This document shows, piece after piece, positions 1 to 8,108 of a stretch of DNA of 64,000 nt. This DNA comes from an uncultured Lachnospiraceae bacterium. Lineage in GTDB: Bacteria; Bacillota; Clostridia; Lachnospirales; Lachnospiraceae. How positions within the stretch are numbered: position 1 is the stretch's first letter; each line of letters opens with the position of its first letter. A model generated the notes under the pieces. It ran no database searches. It worked only from the letters and a program-made list of their open reading frames with translations, and was not told the DNA's origin. Made by a program: the position numbers and the translations under genes. The stretch lies in assembly GCA_910585635.1 (NCBI GenBank), contig CAJUFE010000008.1, positions 1-64,000 on the forward strand, read 5' to 3'.

Positions 1-1
1 T

Positions 2-364
2 ACATCTGGGGAAGGCGGCGCGACCGGAGGGTCTGGCACATCCGGGAACGGCGGAACGCCTGGAGAGTCTGGCACATCCGGGGAAGGCGGCGCGACCGGA
101 GGGTCTGGCACATCCGGGAACGGCGGAGCGCCTGGAGGACCTGGCACATCTGGGGAAAGCGGAGCGACCGGAGGGTCTGGCACATCCGGGAACGGCGGAG
201 CGACCGTAGAGTCTGGTACAGCTGGGAACAACAGCACGACCGGAGAGTCTGGTACGACCGGGGAAGGCGGTACAGATGAGAAAGATGGTACATCTGGGAA
301 TGGCGGCACGATCGGAGGGGGCGGCGCGTCCGAGAAGGCTGGCACAGCCGGGGGAACAGCATGA
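2..364 (+). CDS. C-terminal end of a collagen-like Gly-X-Y repeat protein (5' partial)
   Basis: The frame is open from the window edge to a TGA at 362-364. Read as triplets, 35 of 40 end in glycine (TSG, EGG, ATG, GSG, NGG, TPG, ESG and similar), which is the pattern of a bacterial collagen-like domain rich in Thr, Ser, Glu and Asn. Regularity is perfect at the left and decays toward the stop (ATV, NNS, TDE, ASE). The DNA is itself a tandem repeat with recurring units built on ggcacatccgggaa. The N-terminus, and so any signal peptide or anchor, lies outside the window. Such proteins are typically surface or spore-exosporium components; that role is inferred. There is no terminator before the next gene 40 bp downstream. 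Confidence 0.75.
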   Translation, partial: TSGEGGATGGSGTSGNGGTPGESGTSGEGGATGGSGTSGNGGAPGGPGTSGESGATGGSGTSGNGGATVESGTAGNNSTTGESGTTGEGGTDEKDGTSGNGGTIGGGGASEKAGTAGGTA

Positions 365-384
365 ACAGGGATGCGTCTTTAGGA

Positions 385-1093
385 CAGGAGAAAGGGGTAA
401 GGACATGGGATTTGAACTGACAGCTTCCATGATGTGTGCGGATTATGGCCATCTGGAACAGGAAGTGGGAGATCTGGAGAAAGGAGGCATCGACTCATTC
501 CACATCGATATCATGGATGGTCGGTATGTGCCGAACTTTGCCATGTCCTTGAATGATATGGCTTACATCGCATCCATTGCCAGTAGGCCTTTGGATGTGC
601 ATCTGATGATCGAGCATCCGAATAACAATATCGAGATCTTTTTAAAAAGGCTCCGCAGAGGGGATACAGTGTATATCCATCCGGAGGCAGAGTACCACCC
701 GTCCACGACCCTGCAGAAGATCATCCATGCGGGCATGGTGCCTGGTATCGCGATCGATCCGGGGACCAGCGTGGAGACGGTATACGAGATGCTCCGCATC
801 GTGAAAAAAGTGCTGGTCATGTCCGTGAACCCAGGAAATGCCGGGCAGATGTATCTCCCCTATGTGGGCAAGAAGATCGCCAGACTGCTCCCGATGAAGG
901 GAGAGATGGATTTCAAGGCATACTGGGATGGTGCCTGCAGCGCGGATAAGATACAGAAGTTCGCTCCCATGGGGATGGATGGTTTCGTGCTGGGGACGAC
1001 CATGCTCTTTGGGAAGGGAAGGCCCTATGGGGAGATCATAAACGAGATACGAGGAGCTGGTAAAGGGATGCTATAGACGGGAAGGATCGAGCC
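385..1093 (+). repeat. 709-bp direct duplication, copy 1 (partner 2951-3659)
   Basis: Positions 385-1093 and 2951-3659 align without gaps at a constant offset of 2566. I find six substitutions, all within the first 80 nt of the coding sequence; the remaining ~600 bp and 17 bp past the stop are identical. Only one change alters the protein (Lys to Arg in LEKGG/LERGG). Confidence 0.93.
405..1076 (+). CDS. Ribulose-phosphate 3-epimerase family protein, D-allulose-6-phosphate 3-epimerase-like (copy 1)
   Basis: A 223-residue TIM-barrel epimerase. Family motifs are HIDIMDGRYVPN (about residues 33-44, metal/catalytic Asp), PLDVHLMIEHP, a VMSVNPGNAGQ phosphate loop and WDGACS carrying the second catalytic Asp. 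The WDGxCS form and overall length resemble AlsE-type D-allulose 6-phosphate epimerases as well as Rpe; the substrate cannot be settled by eye. The ATG at 405 is preferred over upstream in-frame starts because homology begins there and aggag/ggggtaagg lies just upstream. It is one of two copies (see 2971-3642). No other sugar-phosphate gene is adjacent, so the pathway is unknown. Confidence 0.85.
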   Translation: MGFELTASMMCADYGHLEQEVGDLEKGGIDSFHIDIMDGRYVPNFAMSLNDMAYIASIASRPLDVHLMIEHPNNNIEIFLKRLRRGDTVYIHPEAEYHPSTTLQKIIHAGMVPGIAIDPGTSVETVYEMLRIVKKVLVMSVNPGNAGQMYLPYVGKKIARLLPMKGEMDFKAYWDGACSADKIQKFAPMGMDGFVLGTTMLFGKGRPYGEIINEIRGAGKGML

Positions 1094-1109
1094 GTACGTT
1101 TTTCTTTCC

Positions 1110-1138
1110 TTTACACAAAGCCCCGCCAATGCTATAAT
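1110..1138 (+). promoter_or_regulatory. Sigma-A-type promoter of the AAA/PD-(D/E)XK gene
   Basis: TTTACA (1110-1115), 17-nt spacer, TATAAT (1133-1138). The -10 box overlaps an upstream ATG at 1137, so translation must start downstream, at 1182. Confidence 0.8.
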
Positions 1139-1181
1139 GATAGACAGGTGGAAAAATCTGCAAAAGGAAGGGGCTGGATGG

Positions 1182-2777
1182 ATGAGACGGTATTTCAATA
1201 CGGAAGGATCATGTATCCCCGAAAAGCATTACATGGTCCCGCTGGATGATCGGGTCCGCAAGATCAAGGAGAGGTATGTAGACCGAGGCAGTTATTTTAT
1301 CATCAACCGGGGCAGGCAGTACGGGAAGACGACCACACTCCGCGCCTTGGCCAGGTACCTGGAGCAAGGGTATATGGTGGTCTCTATGGATTTCCAGAAG
1401 ATCGGGGCAGCGGGGTTTCGGGATGAAAGCACATTTTCCAAAGCCTTTGCTAAAATGTTTTCTGGAGCAGTGGAGCGCTCTGGCATGGCGGATGGAGAGG
1501 CTTTATGTGCAGTACTTGCACCATTGATCACGGATGTGCCTGCTATAGGATTGATAGAGTTGTTCGAGCGGCTGAGCCGGATATGTGCGATGGCATCGAG
1601 GCCGATCGTCATGATGATCGATGAAGTGGACAGCGCTACCAATAACCAGGTGTTTTTAGATTTTCTGGCAATGCTGAGGAGCTATTACCTGGAACGCGAA
1701 GACCTGCCGATCTTCCATTCGGTGATCCTGGCGGGTGTCTATGATATCAAAAACTTGAAGTTGAAATTGCGGCCGGAGGCAGAGCATAAGTATAATAGTC
1801 CATGGAATATCGCCGCTGAATTTAAGGTGGACATGAGCTTTTCCCCAACGCAGATCGAGCGGATGCTGGAGAGCTACGAGCAGGAGCATCATACCGGGGC
1901 GGACATGCGGACCGTGGCAGAGGAGATCTATCAGTATACATCCGGCTATCCGTATCTGGTATCCGTTATCTGCAAAACGATGGATGAAGATCTGCCGGAA
2001 GACCCGCGCTATGTGGATCAAGATCCGCAGGGGATCTGGGGGAAAGCCGGGGTAGCTTATGCGGTGGATCTGCTCTTAAAAAGAAACCTCACCCTTTTTG
2101 ACAGTATGGTCAGACAGCTGGATCAATATCCGGACCTAAGGGAGATGCTGGAAGATATCCTATACTGTGGGAAGCGGATCGTCTTCAGCCCTGGAGAGCG
2201 GTCCACGAACCTGGGGATCATGTTTGGCTTTCTGAAGGAACAGGACGGCAGAGTAGCGATCGCTAACCGGATCTTCGAGATGGTCCTCCTCAATATGTTC
2301 ATCGCACAGGAAAGCAGGAGCGACGCGTTTTCCAGAGGGGACAGCGACAGGAGCCAGTTTGTGAAAAATGGCAGGCTGGATATGGATCTGGTGCTCCGGA
2401 AGTTTGTGGAGTATTTTCAGGAGATCTACAGTGAAAAGGATGAGCGGTTCCTTGAGGTATATGGCAGGAAGCTCTTCCTGCTGTATTTAAAGCCGATCAT
2501 CAATGGGACCGGCAATTATTATCTGGAAGCACAGACAAGGGACGCCAGGCGGACAGATGTGGTCGTGGACTATCTGGGCGAGCAGTTCATCGTGGAGCTT
2601 AAGATCTGGCGCGGGAATGAATACAATGAAAGAGGAGAAGCGCAGCTGGCCGGTTATCTGGATCTTTACCGTAAGGAAAAGGGCTATATGCTCAGTTTTA
2701 ATTTCAATAAAAAGAAGAAAACGGGCGTAAAAGAGATCCGGGTCGGGGATAAGGTGATCGTAGAGGCTGTGGTGTGA
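1182..2777 (+). CDS. AAA-like ATPase with C-terminal PD-(D/E)XK nuclease-like domain
   Basis: A 531-residue protein. N-terminal P-loop ATPase: Walker A GRQYGKTT (about residues 44-51) and Walker B VMMIDEVDS (about 143-151). The C-terminal part has a PD-(D/E)XK-like core, DVVVDYLG followed by VELKIWRG (about 459-478), then a Gln-containing helix EAQLAGYLDLY. This matches the AAA-like/PDDEXK_9 (DUF1703-type) proteins common in multiple copies in gut Firmicutes and Bacteroidetes; their function is unknown. The start at 1182 is chosen because the longer frame would begin inside the -10 box; aaggaaggggctgg supplies the SD. It is monocistronic: own promoter and a terminator at 2801. It separates the two epimerase copies, so it may have come with, or been bracketed by, the duplication. 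Confidence 0.8.
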   Translation: MRRYFNTEGSCIPEKHYMVPLDDRVRKIKERYVDRGSYFIINRGRQYGKTTTLRALARYLEQGYMVVSMDFQKIGAAGFRDESTFSKAFAKMFSGAVERSGMADGEALCAVLAPLITDVPAIGLIELFERLSRICAMASRPIVMMIDEVDSATNNQVFLDFLAMLRSYYLEREDLPIFHSVILAGVYDIKNLKLKLRPEAEHKYNSPWNIAAEFKVDMSFSPTQIERMLESYEQEHHTGADMRTVAEEIYQYTSGYPYLVSVICKTMDEDLPEDPRYVDQDPQGIWGKAGVAYAVDLLLKRNLTLFDSMVRQLDQYPDLREMLEDILYCGKRIVFSPGERSTNLGIMFGFLKEQDGRVAIANRIFEMVLLNMFIAQESRSDAFSRGDSDRSQFVKNGRLDMDLVLRKFVEYFQEIYSEKDERFLEVYGRKLFLLYLKPIINGTGNYYLEAQTRDARRTDVVVDYLGEQFIVELKIWRGNEYNERGEAQLAGYLDLYRKEKGYMLSFNFNKKKKTGVKEIRVGDKVIVEAVV

Positions 2778-2800
2778 TATCGCGCTTTGTTGATCGATAA

Positions 2801-2842
2801 AGTCTGATGTAAGGTATGGAAGATCTGCATCAGGCTTTTTTG
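2801..2842 (+). terminator. Rho-independent terminator after the AAA/PD-(D/E)XK gene
   Basis: agtctgatg (2801-2809) pairs with catcaggct (2828-2836), allowing one G-U pair, and is followed by a T run. Confidence 0.75.
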
Positions 2843-2889
2843 TGTGTATGGATATCGATCATTATAGGACCGCCAATGGTCGTTGATGC

Positions 2890-2949
2890 GCCCGCTAGAC
2901 TTTCATGCGTGGAGGTCCACCTGCCCGCCGGGCGCATGGAGGTTTGGAG
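2890..2949 (-). repeat. Interspersed element family B, copy 1
   Basis: On the minus strand it reads aacctccatgcgcccggcgg, then a spacer, then agtctagcgggcgcat. The two ends pair as atgcgccc/gggcgcat. The downstream second hairpin of other copies (gccgcc...ggcggc) is missing here. It ends 1 bp before the left edge of the duplicated epimerase segment at 2951. Confidence 0.75.
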
Positions 2950-2950
2950 G

Positions 2951-3659
2951 CAGGAGAAAGGGGTAAGGACATGGGATTTGAGCTGACAGCTTCTATGATG
3001 TGCGCCGATTACGGCCATCTGGAACAGGAAGTGGGAGATCTGGAGAGAGGAGGCATCGACTCATTCCACATCGATATCATGGATGGTCGGTATGTGCCGA
3101 ACTTTGCCATGTCCTTGAATGATATGGCTTACATCGCATCCATTGCCAGTAGGCCTTTGGATGTGCATCTGATGATCGAGCATCCGAATAACAATATCGA
3201 GATCTTTTTAAAAAGGCTCCGCAGAGGGGATACAGTGTATATCCATCCGGAGGCAGAGTACCACCCGTCCACGACCCTGCAGAAGATCATCCATGCGGGC
3301 ATGGTGCCTGGTATCGCGATCGATCCGGGGACCAGCGTGGAGACGGTATACGAGATGCTCCGCATCGTGAAAAAAGTGCTGGTCATGTCCGTGAACCCAG
3401 GAAATGCCGGGCAGATGTATCTCCCCTATGTGGGCAAGAAGATCGCCAGACTGCTCCCGATGAAGGGAGAGATGGATTTCAAGGCATACTGGGATGGTGC
3501 CTGCAGCGCGGATAAGATACAGAAGTTCGCTCCCATGGGGATGGATGGTTTCGTGCTGGGGACGACCATGCTCTTTGGGAAGGGAAGGCCCTATGGGGAG
3601 ATCATAAACGAGATACGAGGAGCTGGTAAAGGGATGCTATAGACGGGAAGGATCGAGCC
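2951..3659 (+). repeat. 709-bp direct duplication, copy 2 (partner 385-1093)
   Basis: Same block as 385-1093, including the SD region and 17 bp beyond the stop. Sequence identity stops abruptly at both edges (left edge against family B element 1; right edge just ahead of the promoter at 3672). Confidence 0.93.
2971..3642 (+). CDS. Ribulose-phosphate 3-epimerase family protein, D-allulose-6-phosphate 3-epimerase-like (copy 2)
   Basis: A 223-residue product differing from copy 1 by a single Lys-to-Arg change near residue 27; all catalytic motifs (HIDIMDG, DVHLM, WDGACS) are kept. Five of the six base differences are silent, so both copies look functional or very recently duplicated. The start is the same ATG context as copy 1 (caggagaaaggggtaaggac then ATG). 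No promoter is obvious between the terminator at 2801-2842 and this gene. Any promoter would have to lie in or near element B1. Confidence 0.85.
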   Translation: MGFELTASMMCADYGHLEQEVGDLERGGIDSFHIDIMDGRYVPNFAMSLNDMAYIASIASRPLDVHLMIEHPNNNIEIFLKRLRRGDTVYIHPEAEYHPSTTLQKIIHAGMVPGIAIDPGTSVETVYEMLRIVKKVLVMSVNPGNAGQMYLPYVGKKIARLLPMKGEMDFKAYWDGACSADKIQKFAPMGMDGFVLGTTMLFGKGRPYGEIINEIRGAGKGML

Positions 3660-3671
3660 AGAAAACCCCGC

Positions 3672-3700
3672 TTGCATGTCGTCCCAATTTTTGGTATACT
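3672..3700 (+). promoter_or_regulatory. Promoter, first of a duplicated pair
   Basis: TTGCAT (3672-3677), 17-nt spacer gtcgtcccaatttttgg, TATACT (3695-3700), then atgagcaaggtacgacagaa. A near-copy of the whole block lies at 4761-4789, ahead of the cytidylyltransferase gene. Confidence 0.75.
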
Positions 3701-3735
3701 ATGAGCAAGGTACGACAGAAAGGCGGTGACAGCTC

Positions 3736-4752
3736 TTGAAGATCGATACGGTGACGAGGGATTTTGTTTCCGATACGGAAGTGTTCGCGGATGTGTTCAA
3801 CTATTACATCTACGGAGGCCAGCAGGTCATCCGGCCAGAGCAGCTGATGGAGCGGGACACGGCAAAGGTCTCGCTCCCTTACGGGTCAGACGGCGCGGCA
3901 GTGCCGGTCCAGAAGTTCCGCGATGTGCAGAAGCTGTATGCTGCTATGACGGACGGGAGGACCGAATATGTGCTCTACGGAGTAGAGGACCAGTCGGAGA
4001 TCAATTACGCGATGGCGGTGAAGAGTGGTCTATATGACATGTTGGAATATGCCAGGCAGGTGGAGGAGGCATCCAAGTCCCACCGACGGGCCATGGAGCA
4101 GGAGCGTAAGGCACGGCAGGAAGGGAAGGCTGTCACTAGAGGGAAAAGACCGGATCCGGGGGAGTTCCTGGGAGGCTTTTGGAAAGAGGACCGGCTGATC
4201 CCGTCGGTGACCCTGACGATCTACTTTGGGAGTGATGTCTGGGATGGTCCGTTGAGCCTACTGGATATGATGGAGACAACAGACCCTCAGATCTTATCCT
4301 GTATGGATGACTACCATGTGCGGCTCATAGCTCCGGCGTTGATGTCGGATGGGGAGATCATGAAGCTCCGCTCCGGCCTCCGCGAGGTCTTGCTGTTCAT
4401 CAAATATGCTAAGGATAAGGAAAGGCTGGGGATGATCCTGGAGATGGAGGGGACCCGCTTCCGGACGATGGAGCGCAGAGCGGTGGATGTGATCGAGGCG
4501 GTCACCAATATAGGGCTTAGGTTTGATGAGAAGGAGATGAAGGTAGATATGTGTCAGGCGATCCGGGAGATGCGGATGGAATCGGAGCAGATAGGCGAGG
4601 CAAGAGGCGAGGCAAGAGGCGAGGCAAGGGGAGCCTTGAAAAATGCCCAGGAAAATGCCCAGAATTTCTATCGGCTGGGAGTGGCGCTGGAGACAATTGC
4701 GAAAGGTGTGGGCTACGACCTGGAGACTGTTAAGGGCTGGTTAGGCTTGTAG
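3736..4752 (+). CDS. Rpn-family / PD-(D/E)XK nuclease-like transposase protein
   Basis: A 338-residue protein. N-terminal FADVFNYYIYGGQQVIRP (about residues 17-34) and YVLYGVEDQSEINYAM (about 78-93) match the start and the E-x-Q core of Rpn/YhgA-like PD-(D/E)XK proteins, which are annotated as recombination-promoting nucleases or transposases. Near the C-terminus a short direct repeat encodes GEARGEARGEARG (about residues 288-300), followed by a helix typical of the family tail. Translation starts at TTG 3736: aaaggcggtg provides the SD and no ATG fits. It is expressed from its own promoter at 3672. No inverted repeats flank it, so it is not obviously part of an intact transposon. Confidence 0.75.
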   Translation: MKIDTVTRDFVSDTEVFADVFNYYIYGGQQVIRPEQLMERDTAKVSLPYGSDGAAVPVQKFRDVQKLYAAMTDGRTEYVLYGVEDQSEINYAMAVKSGLYDMLEYARQVEEASKSHRRAMEQERKARQEGKAVTRGKRPDPGEFLGGFWKEDRLIPSVTLTIYFGSDVWDGPLSLLDMMETTDPQILSCMDDYHVRLIAPALMSDGEIMKLRSGLREVLLFIKYAKDKERLGMILEMEGTRFRTMERRAVDVIEAVTNIGLRFDEKEMKVDMCQAIREMRMESEQIGEARGEARGEARGALKNAQENAQNFYRLGVALETIAKGVGYDLETVKGWLGL

Positions 4753-4760
4753 GGACTAAC

Positions 4761-4789
4761 TTGCACGTTACCCCAATTTTTGGTATGCT
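4761..4789 (+). promoter_or_regulatory. Promoter, second of a duplicated pair
   Basis: TTGCAC (4761-4766), 17-nt spacer gttaccccaatttttgg, TATGCT (4784-4789). It resembles 3672-3700 through the spacer and for about 20 bp after the -10. It should drive the cytidylyltransferase gene at 4866. Confidence 0.7.
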
Positions 4790-4865
4790 ATGGACAAGGC
4801 ACCACAGAAAGTGTTGGATGGGGAGATCTTGTGACAGACCCACGTAAGGATAGGAGGATACCCGC

Positions 4866-5753
4866 ATGAACATCGTGGTCATTTTAGCGGGAGGGACAGG
4901 GAGCCGCGCGGATGCGCCCATCCCTAAGCAATATGTGGAGGTGGGGGGCAGGCCCATGATCGCCTTCTGTCTGGAGACCTTCTTTGCCCATGAGGAAATC
5001 CACGGGGTGCAGATCGTGGCGGAGGAGGCGTGGAGGGACTATATCCTGGGCTATGTGCGACAGATCGAGAGTGGATCTGCGGCCTTGGCGGATGCCCGGC
5101 AGGCAGAGGAGGAATCCGCGGTCCCAGGGAAATTCCGGGGATTTTCCGAGCCGGGGGAGAACCGGCAGATGTCGATCTTTCATGCCCTCTCGGATATAAG
5201 AGACTACGCGAAGGAGACGGATACAGTGATCATCCATGACGCGGCCCGTCCATATGTGAAAGCGGCCCAGATCTCCCGCCTCCTGGCGGATATGGAAGGG
5301 CATGAGGGCGCGATCCCTGTGCTGCCCATGAAGGATACGGTGTATATGACCGACGGGGAGTGCATATGCGGTTTATTGGACAGGGCGCGGGTCTGCGCCG
5401 GGCAGGCGCCGGAGGCCTTCCTGCTGGGAAGATACTATGAGGCGAACCGGGCGCTCCTGCCGGATAGGATCCTGTCGGTGGTGGGTTCCACGGAGCCTGC
5501 AGTGCTGGCCGGGATGGATATCCGGCTGTCGGAGGGGGACGAGGGGAATATCAAGGTGACGACGGAGAAGGATATGGCAGACTTCAAGATCGCCGCCGAG
5601 GATACCGTTACATTGGCCTATGAAGAATATAGGCGGATGAAAGCCAGGATAGAGCTGCTGGAAATCCTTGCTGGAGCAGAGGAGGATGTGGCCCATGGGA
5701 AAGTCGCACCGATCGAGGAGACCTTTGATGGGCTGCGTGATCTTCTGCGGTGA
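4866..5753 (+). CDS. IspD/TarI-like nucleotidyltransferase with antitoxin-like C-terminal tail
   Basis: A 295-residue protein. Residues 1-240 are an IspD-type cytidylyltransferase: VVILAGGTGSR (about 4-14) with PIPKQYVEVGGRPMI binding CTP, IIHDAARPYV (about 120-129) and VTTEKDMADF near the domain end. It could act on 2-C-methylerythritol 4-phosphate or, as in TarI, ribitol/ribulose phosphates; no tarJ or other isoprenoid gene is adjacent. Residues ~248-295 (LAYEEYRRMKARIELLEIL, then GKVAPIEETFDGLRDLL) are not part of IspD and resemble the C-terminal toxin-binding half of Phd/YefM- or RelB-type antitoxins. ATG 4866 has SD aggaggat. It is convergent with arcC across a bidirectional terminator. 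Confidence 0.75.
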   Translation: MNIVVILAGGTGSRADAPIPKQYVEVGGRPMIAFCLETFFAHEEIHGVQIVAEEAWRDYILGYVRQIESGSAALADARQAEEESAVPGKFRGFSEPGENRQMSIFHALSDIRDYAKETDTVIIHDAARPYVKAAQISRLLADMEGHEGAIPVLPMKDTVYMTDGECICGLLDRARVCAGQAPEAFLLGRYYEANRALLPDRILSVVGSTEPAVLAGMDIRLSEGDEGNIKVTTEKDMADFKIAAEDTVTLAYEEYRRMKARIELLEILAGAEEDVAHGKVAPIEETFDGLRDLLR

Positions 5754-5791
5754 AGATCCGGATAGAAGATCGTATTGCTCCCGTGAAAATA

Positions 5792-5829
5792 GGGCTGTGG
5801 CAAGTGGATCGACCATTTTGCCACAGCCC
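5792..5829. terminator. Bidirectional terminator between the cytidylyltransferase gene and arcC
   Basis: A perfect 12-bp stem, gggctgtggcaa (5792-5803) with ttgccacagccc (5818-5829). AT-rich, T-containing tracts follow on both strands, and it sits between convergent genes. Confidence 0.8.
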
Positions 5830-5855
5830 CATATTTATCTCTCTTTAGACCAAGC

Positions 5856-6791
5856 TTAGCTGATCCTGGTCCCGGTCTTCCCGTTGACCCCGTCCCGTGC
5901 CTTCTCCAGCAGGGTGATCAGGGCGGTGCGTCCCGGGGCGGAGGCGGCGAAGGCGATGCCGGCCTGGACCTTGGGGAGCATGGAGCCGGGGGCGAAATGC
6001 CCTTCGTCGCAGTAGCGCCGGGCTTCCTCCACAGAGATCTCATCCAGCCAAGTCTCCTGGGGGGTCCCGAAGTGCAGGGCGATCTTCTCCACGGCGGTCA
6101 GGATGATCAGCAGGTCCGCGTCCAGCTGCTGGGCCAGAAGGCAGCTGGCGTGATCTTTGTCGATCACGGCGCCCACGCCTTTTAGGTGGTTCCCCTGGCG
6201 GATCACGGGGATCCCGCCGCCGCCGCTGGCGATGACGATCTCGCCGGCCTCAAGAAGGTCCTTGACCGTCTCGATCTCGATGATCTCCTTGGGTTTTGGG
6301 GAGGCTACGGCCCGGCGGTAGCCACGGCCCGCGTCTTCTACGATATGCATCCCGTTCTTTTCGGCCTCCGCGGCCTCCTCTTTGGTCATAAAATAGCCGA
6401 TCGGCTTGGTGGGATGGGCAAATGCCGGATCGTCCTCATCCACCCGCACCTGGGTGATCACCGTGGCCACGTTCTTTTTGATCTTCCGGTTTAAAAGCTC
6501 CTCCTTTAATGCGTTCTGCAGGTCATAGCCGATGTAGGCCTGGCTCATGGCCACGCAGACGGAGAGAGGGGTGATCGCCGGGTGGCTGGGGTCGGTCTTA
6601 GAATAGGCGGCCATGGCATTGTTGATCATGCCCACCTGGGGGCCGTTCCCGTGGGAGATGATGACCTCATTCCCTTCCTCCACTAGATCCGCGATCGCCC
6701 GGGAGGTCTCCTGGACGGCCAGGTACTGCTCCGGAAGGGTCTTTCCTAAGGCGTTGCCGCCCAGGGCGATGACGATACGTTTTTTCTCCAT
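5856..6791 (-). CDS. arcC: Carbamate kinase
   Basis: A 311-residue amino-acid kinase fold protein that reversibly converts carbamoyl phosphate plus ADP to carbamate plus ATP. Motifs: IVIALGGNALG at the N-terminus (phosphate binding), VISHGNGPQVG (about residues 44-54), a VDEDDPAF loop and ASGGGGIPV (about 192-200), all characteristic of ArcC. It is the last gene of the leftward operon ygeX-ygeY-ygeW-arcC, which puts it directly after the YgeW carbamoyltransferase. The context suggests it harvests ATP from carbamoyl phosphate made during purine ring breakdown rather than from arginine (no arcA or argI nearby). SD ggaggagat precedes the ATG. Confidence 0.93.
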   Translation of the reverse strand: MEKKRIVIALGGNALGKTLPEQYLAVQETSRAIADLVEEGNEVIISHGNGPQVGMINNAMAAYSKTDPSHPAITPLSVCVAMSQAYIGYDLQNALKEELLNRKIKKNVATVITQVRVDEDDPAFAHPTKPIGYFMTKEEAAEAEKNGMHIVEDAGRGYRRAVASPKPKEIIEIETVKDLLEAGEIVIASGGGGIPVIRQGNHLKGVGAVIDKDHASCLLAQQLDADLLIILTAVEKIALHFGTPQETWLDEISVEEARRYCDEGHFAPGSMLPKVQAGIAFAASAPGRTALITLLEKARDGVNGKTGTRIS

Positions 6792-6914
6792 GAAATATCT
6801 CCTCCGTATGGATAGGCGTCGGGCGGCAGCTCAGAGGCTGGGCGGCCGCCCGGCTGTGCTAGAAAATACCAGATCCGTAAGTGTGCCGTGCTTGAAAAGG
6901 AGCACTTGCTGTGC

Positions 6915-8108
6915 CTACTCAAAGATCCTCTTCGTCCCTCGCTCCTCCAGCTTCTTCAAGATCTTCTGGGGATCTTCGAACTTGCTTAAGAAGATCATAG
7001 CGGCGATGATGTAGGGCTTATAGCTGGCTTCCTTATACAGAGGCGTGCGGTAGCGGTCAAATACGGAGGCTTCCACCTCGCCGTCCTTGCAGCTGACGTC
7101 ATTGATATCGGCGGGCAGGCAGTGGAGATAGAGGGCCTTGCCGTCTTTAGTGGTCTTCATCAGCTCTTCGGTACAGCACCAGTCCTTGTGCTGTGCGTTC
7201 TGGGCCAGCAGCTCCTTTTCCAGGGCCTTGATCCCGTCGGTGTCGCCTTCACCGTACAGGTTTGTCCGCTTCTCCATGGCGGCGAAGGGAGCCCAGCTCT
7301 TAGGGTAGACGATGTCCGCGTCCTTGAAGGCTTCGGCCATGCTGTTGGTCCTGGTGAAGGAGCCGCCGGACTTCTTAGCGTTCTCTTTTGCCACTTCCTC
7401 CACCTCCGGCATCACTTCGTAGCCCTCGGGATGGGCTAAGACCACGTCCATGCCAAAGCGGGTCATCAGGCCGATGATACCCTGGGGAACGGACAAGGGC
7501 TTGCCGTAGGAGGGGGAGTAGGCCCAGGTCATGGCTACTTTTTTGCCCTTTAAGTTCTGGATGCCGCCGAACTCATGGATCAGATGGAGGGCGTCGGCCA
7601 TGGCCTGGGTGGGATGGTCGATGTCACACTGTAAGTTGACCAGGGTGGGGCGTTGCTCTAAGACGCCGTCCTTATTTCCGGCCTGCACGGCCTCGGAGAC
7701 CTCGTGCATATAGGCATTGCCCTTGCCGATGTACATGTCGTCCCGGATGCCGATCACGTCGGCCATGAAGGAGATCATATTGGCGGTCTCCCGGACGGTC
7801 TCGCCGTGGGCTACCTGGGATTTGCCCTCGTCTAAGTCCTGGACCTCCAGGCCTAAGAGATTGCAGGCGGAGGCGAAGGAGAAACGGGTCCTGGTGGAAT
7901 TGTCCCGGAACAGGGAGATGCCTAAGCCGCTCTCGAAGACCTTGGTGGAGATATTGTTCTCCCGCATGTAGCGGAGAGCGTCGGCGACGGTGAAGACGGC
8001 CTCCAGCTCGTCGTCGGACTTTTCCCAGGTCAGGAAGAAGTCGTTGTTGTACATTTCCTTGAAGTTAAGCTGGTTTAGACGGTCGATGTAGTCTTGTAAG
8101 GTTTTCAT
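6915..8108 (-). CDS. ygeW: Knotted carbamoyltransferase YgeW
   Basis: A 397-residue protein of the aspartate/ornithine carbamoyltransferase fold. The carbamoyl-phosphate loop is FRDNSTRTRFSFASA (about residues 68-82) in place of the usual STRT context; DIDHPTQAMADAL (about 163-175) and the late HCLPAD motif are present. Length and the FRDNSTRTRFS form identify the YgeW group, whose physiological substrate is not firmly established; in gut anaerobes the gene belongs to the uric-acid-degradation cluster. It lies third in the leftward operon, with 123 bp before arcC and 291 bp, containing repeat element B2, after ygeY. SD aggagga precedes ATG. Confidence 0.93.
   Translation of the reverse strand: MKTLQDYIDRLNQLNFKEMYNNDFFLTWEKSDDELEAVFTVADALRYMRENNISTKVFESGLGISLFRDNSTRTRFSFASACNLLGLEVQDLDEGKSQVAHGETVRETANMISFMADVIGIRDDMYIGKGNAYMHEVSEAVQAGNKDGVLEQRPTLVNLQCDIDHPTQAMADALHLIHEFGGIQNLKGKKVAMTWAYSPSYGKPLSVPQGIIGLMTRFGMDVVLAHPEGYEVMPEVEEVAKENAKKSGGSFTRTNSMAEAFKDADIVYPKSWAPFAAMEKRTNLYGEGDTDGIKALEKELLAQNAQHKDWCCTEELMKTTKDGKALYLHCLPADINDVSCKDGEVEASVFDRYRTPLYKEASYKPYIIAAMIFLSKFEDPQKILKKLEERGTKRIFE

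Noticed and set aside
1137..1181. Upstream ATG for the AAA/PD-(D/E)XK gene
   Set aside because: The ATG overlaps the -10 box of the promoter, so it cannot be in the mRNA.
1..3660. Composite transposon formed by the two epimerase copies around the AAA gene
   Set aside because: The repeated segment encodes an epimerase, not a transposase, and has no terminal inverted repeats or target duplication.
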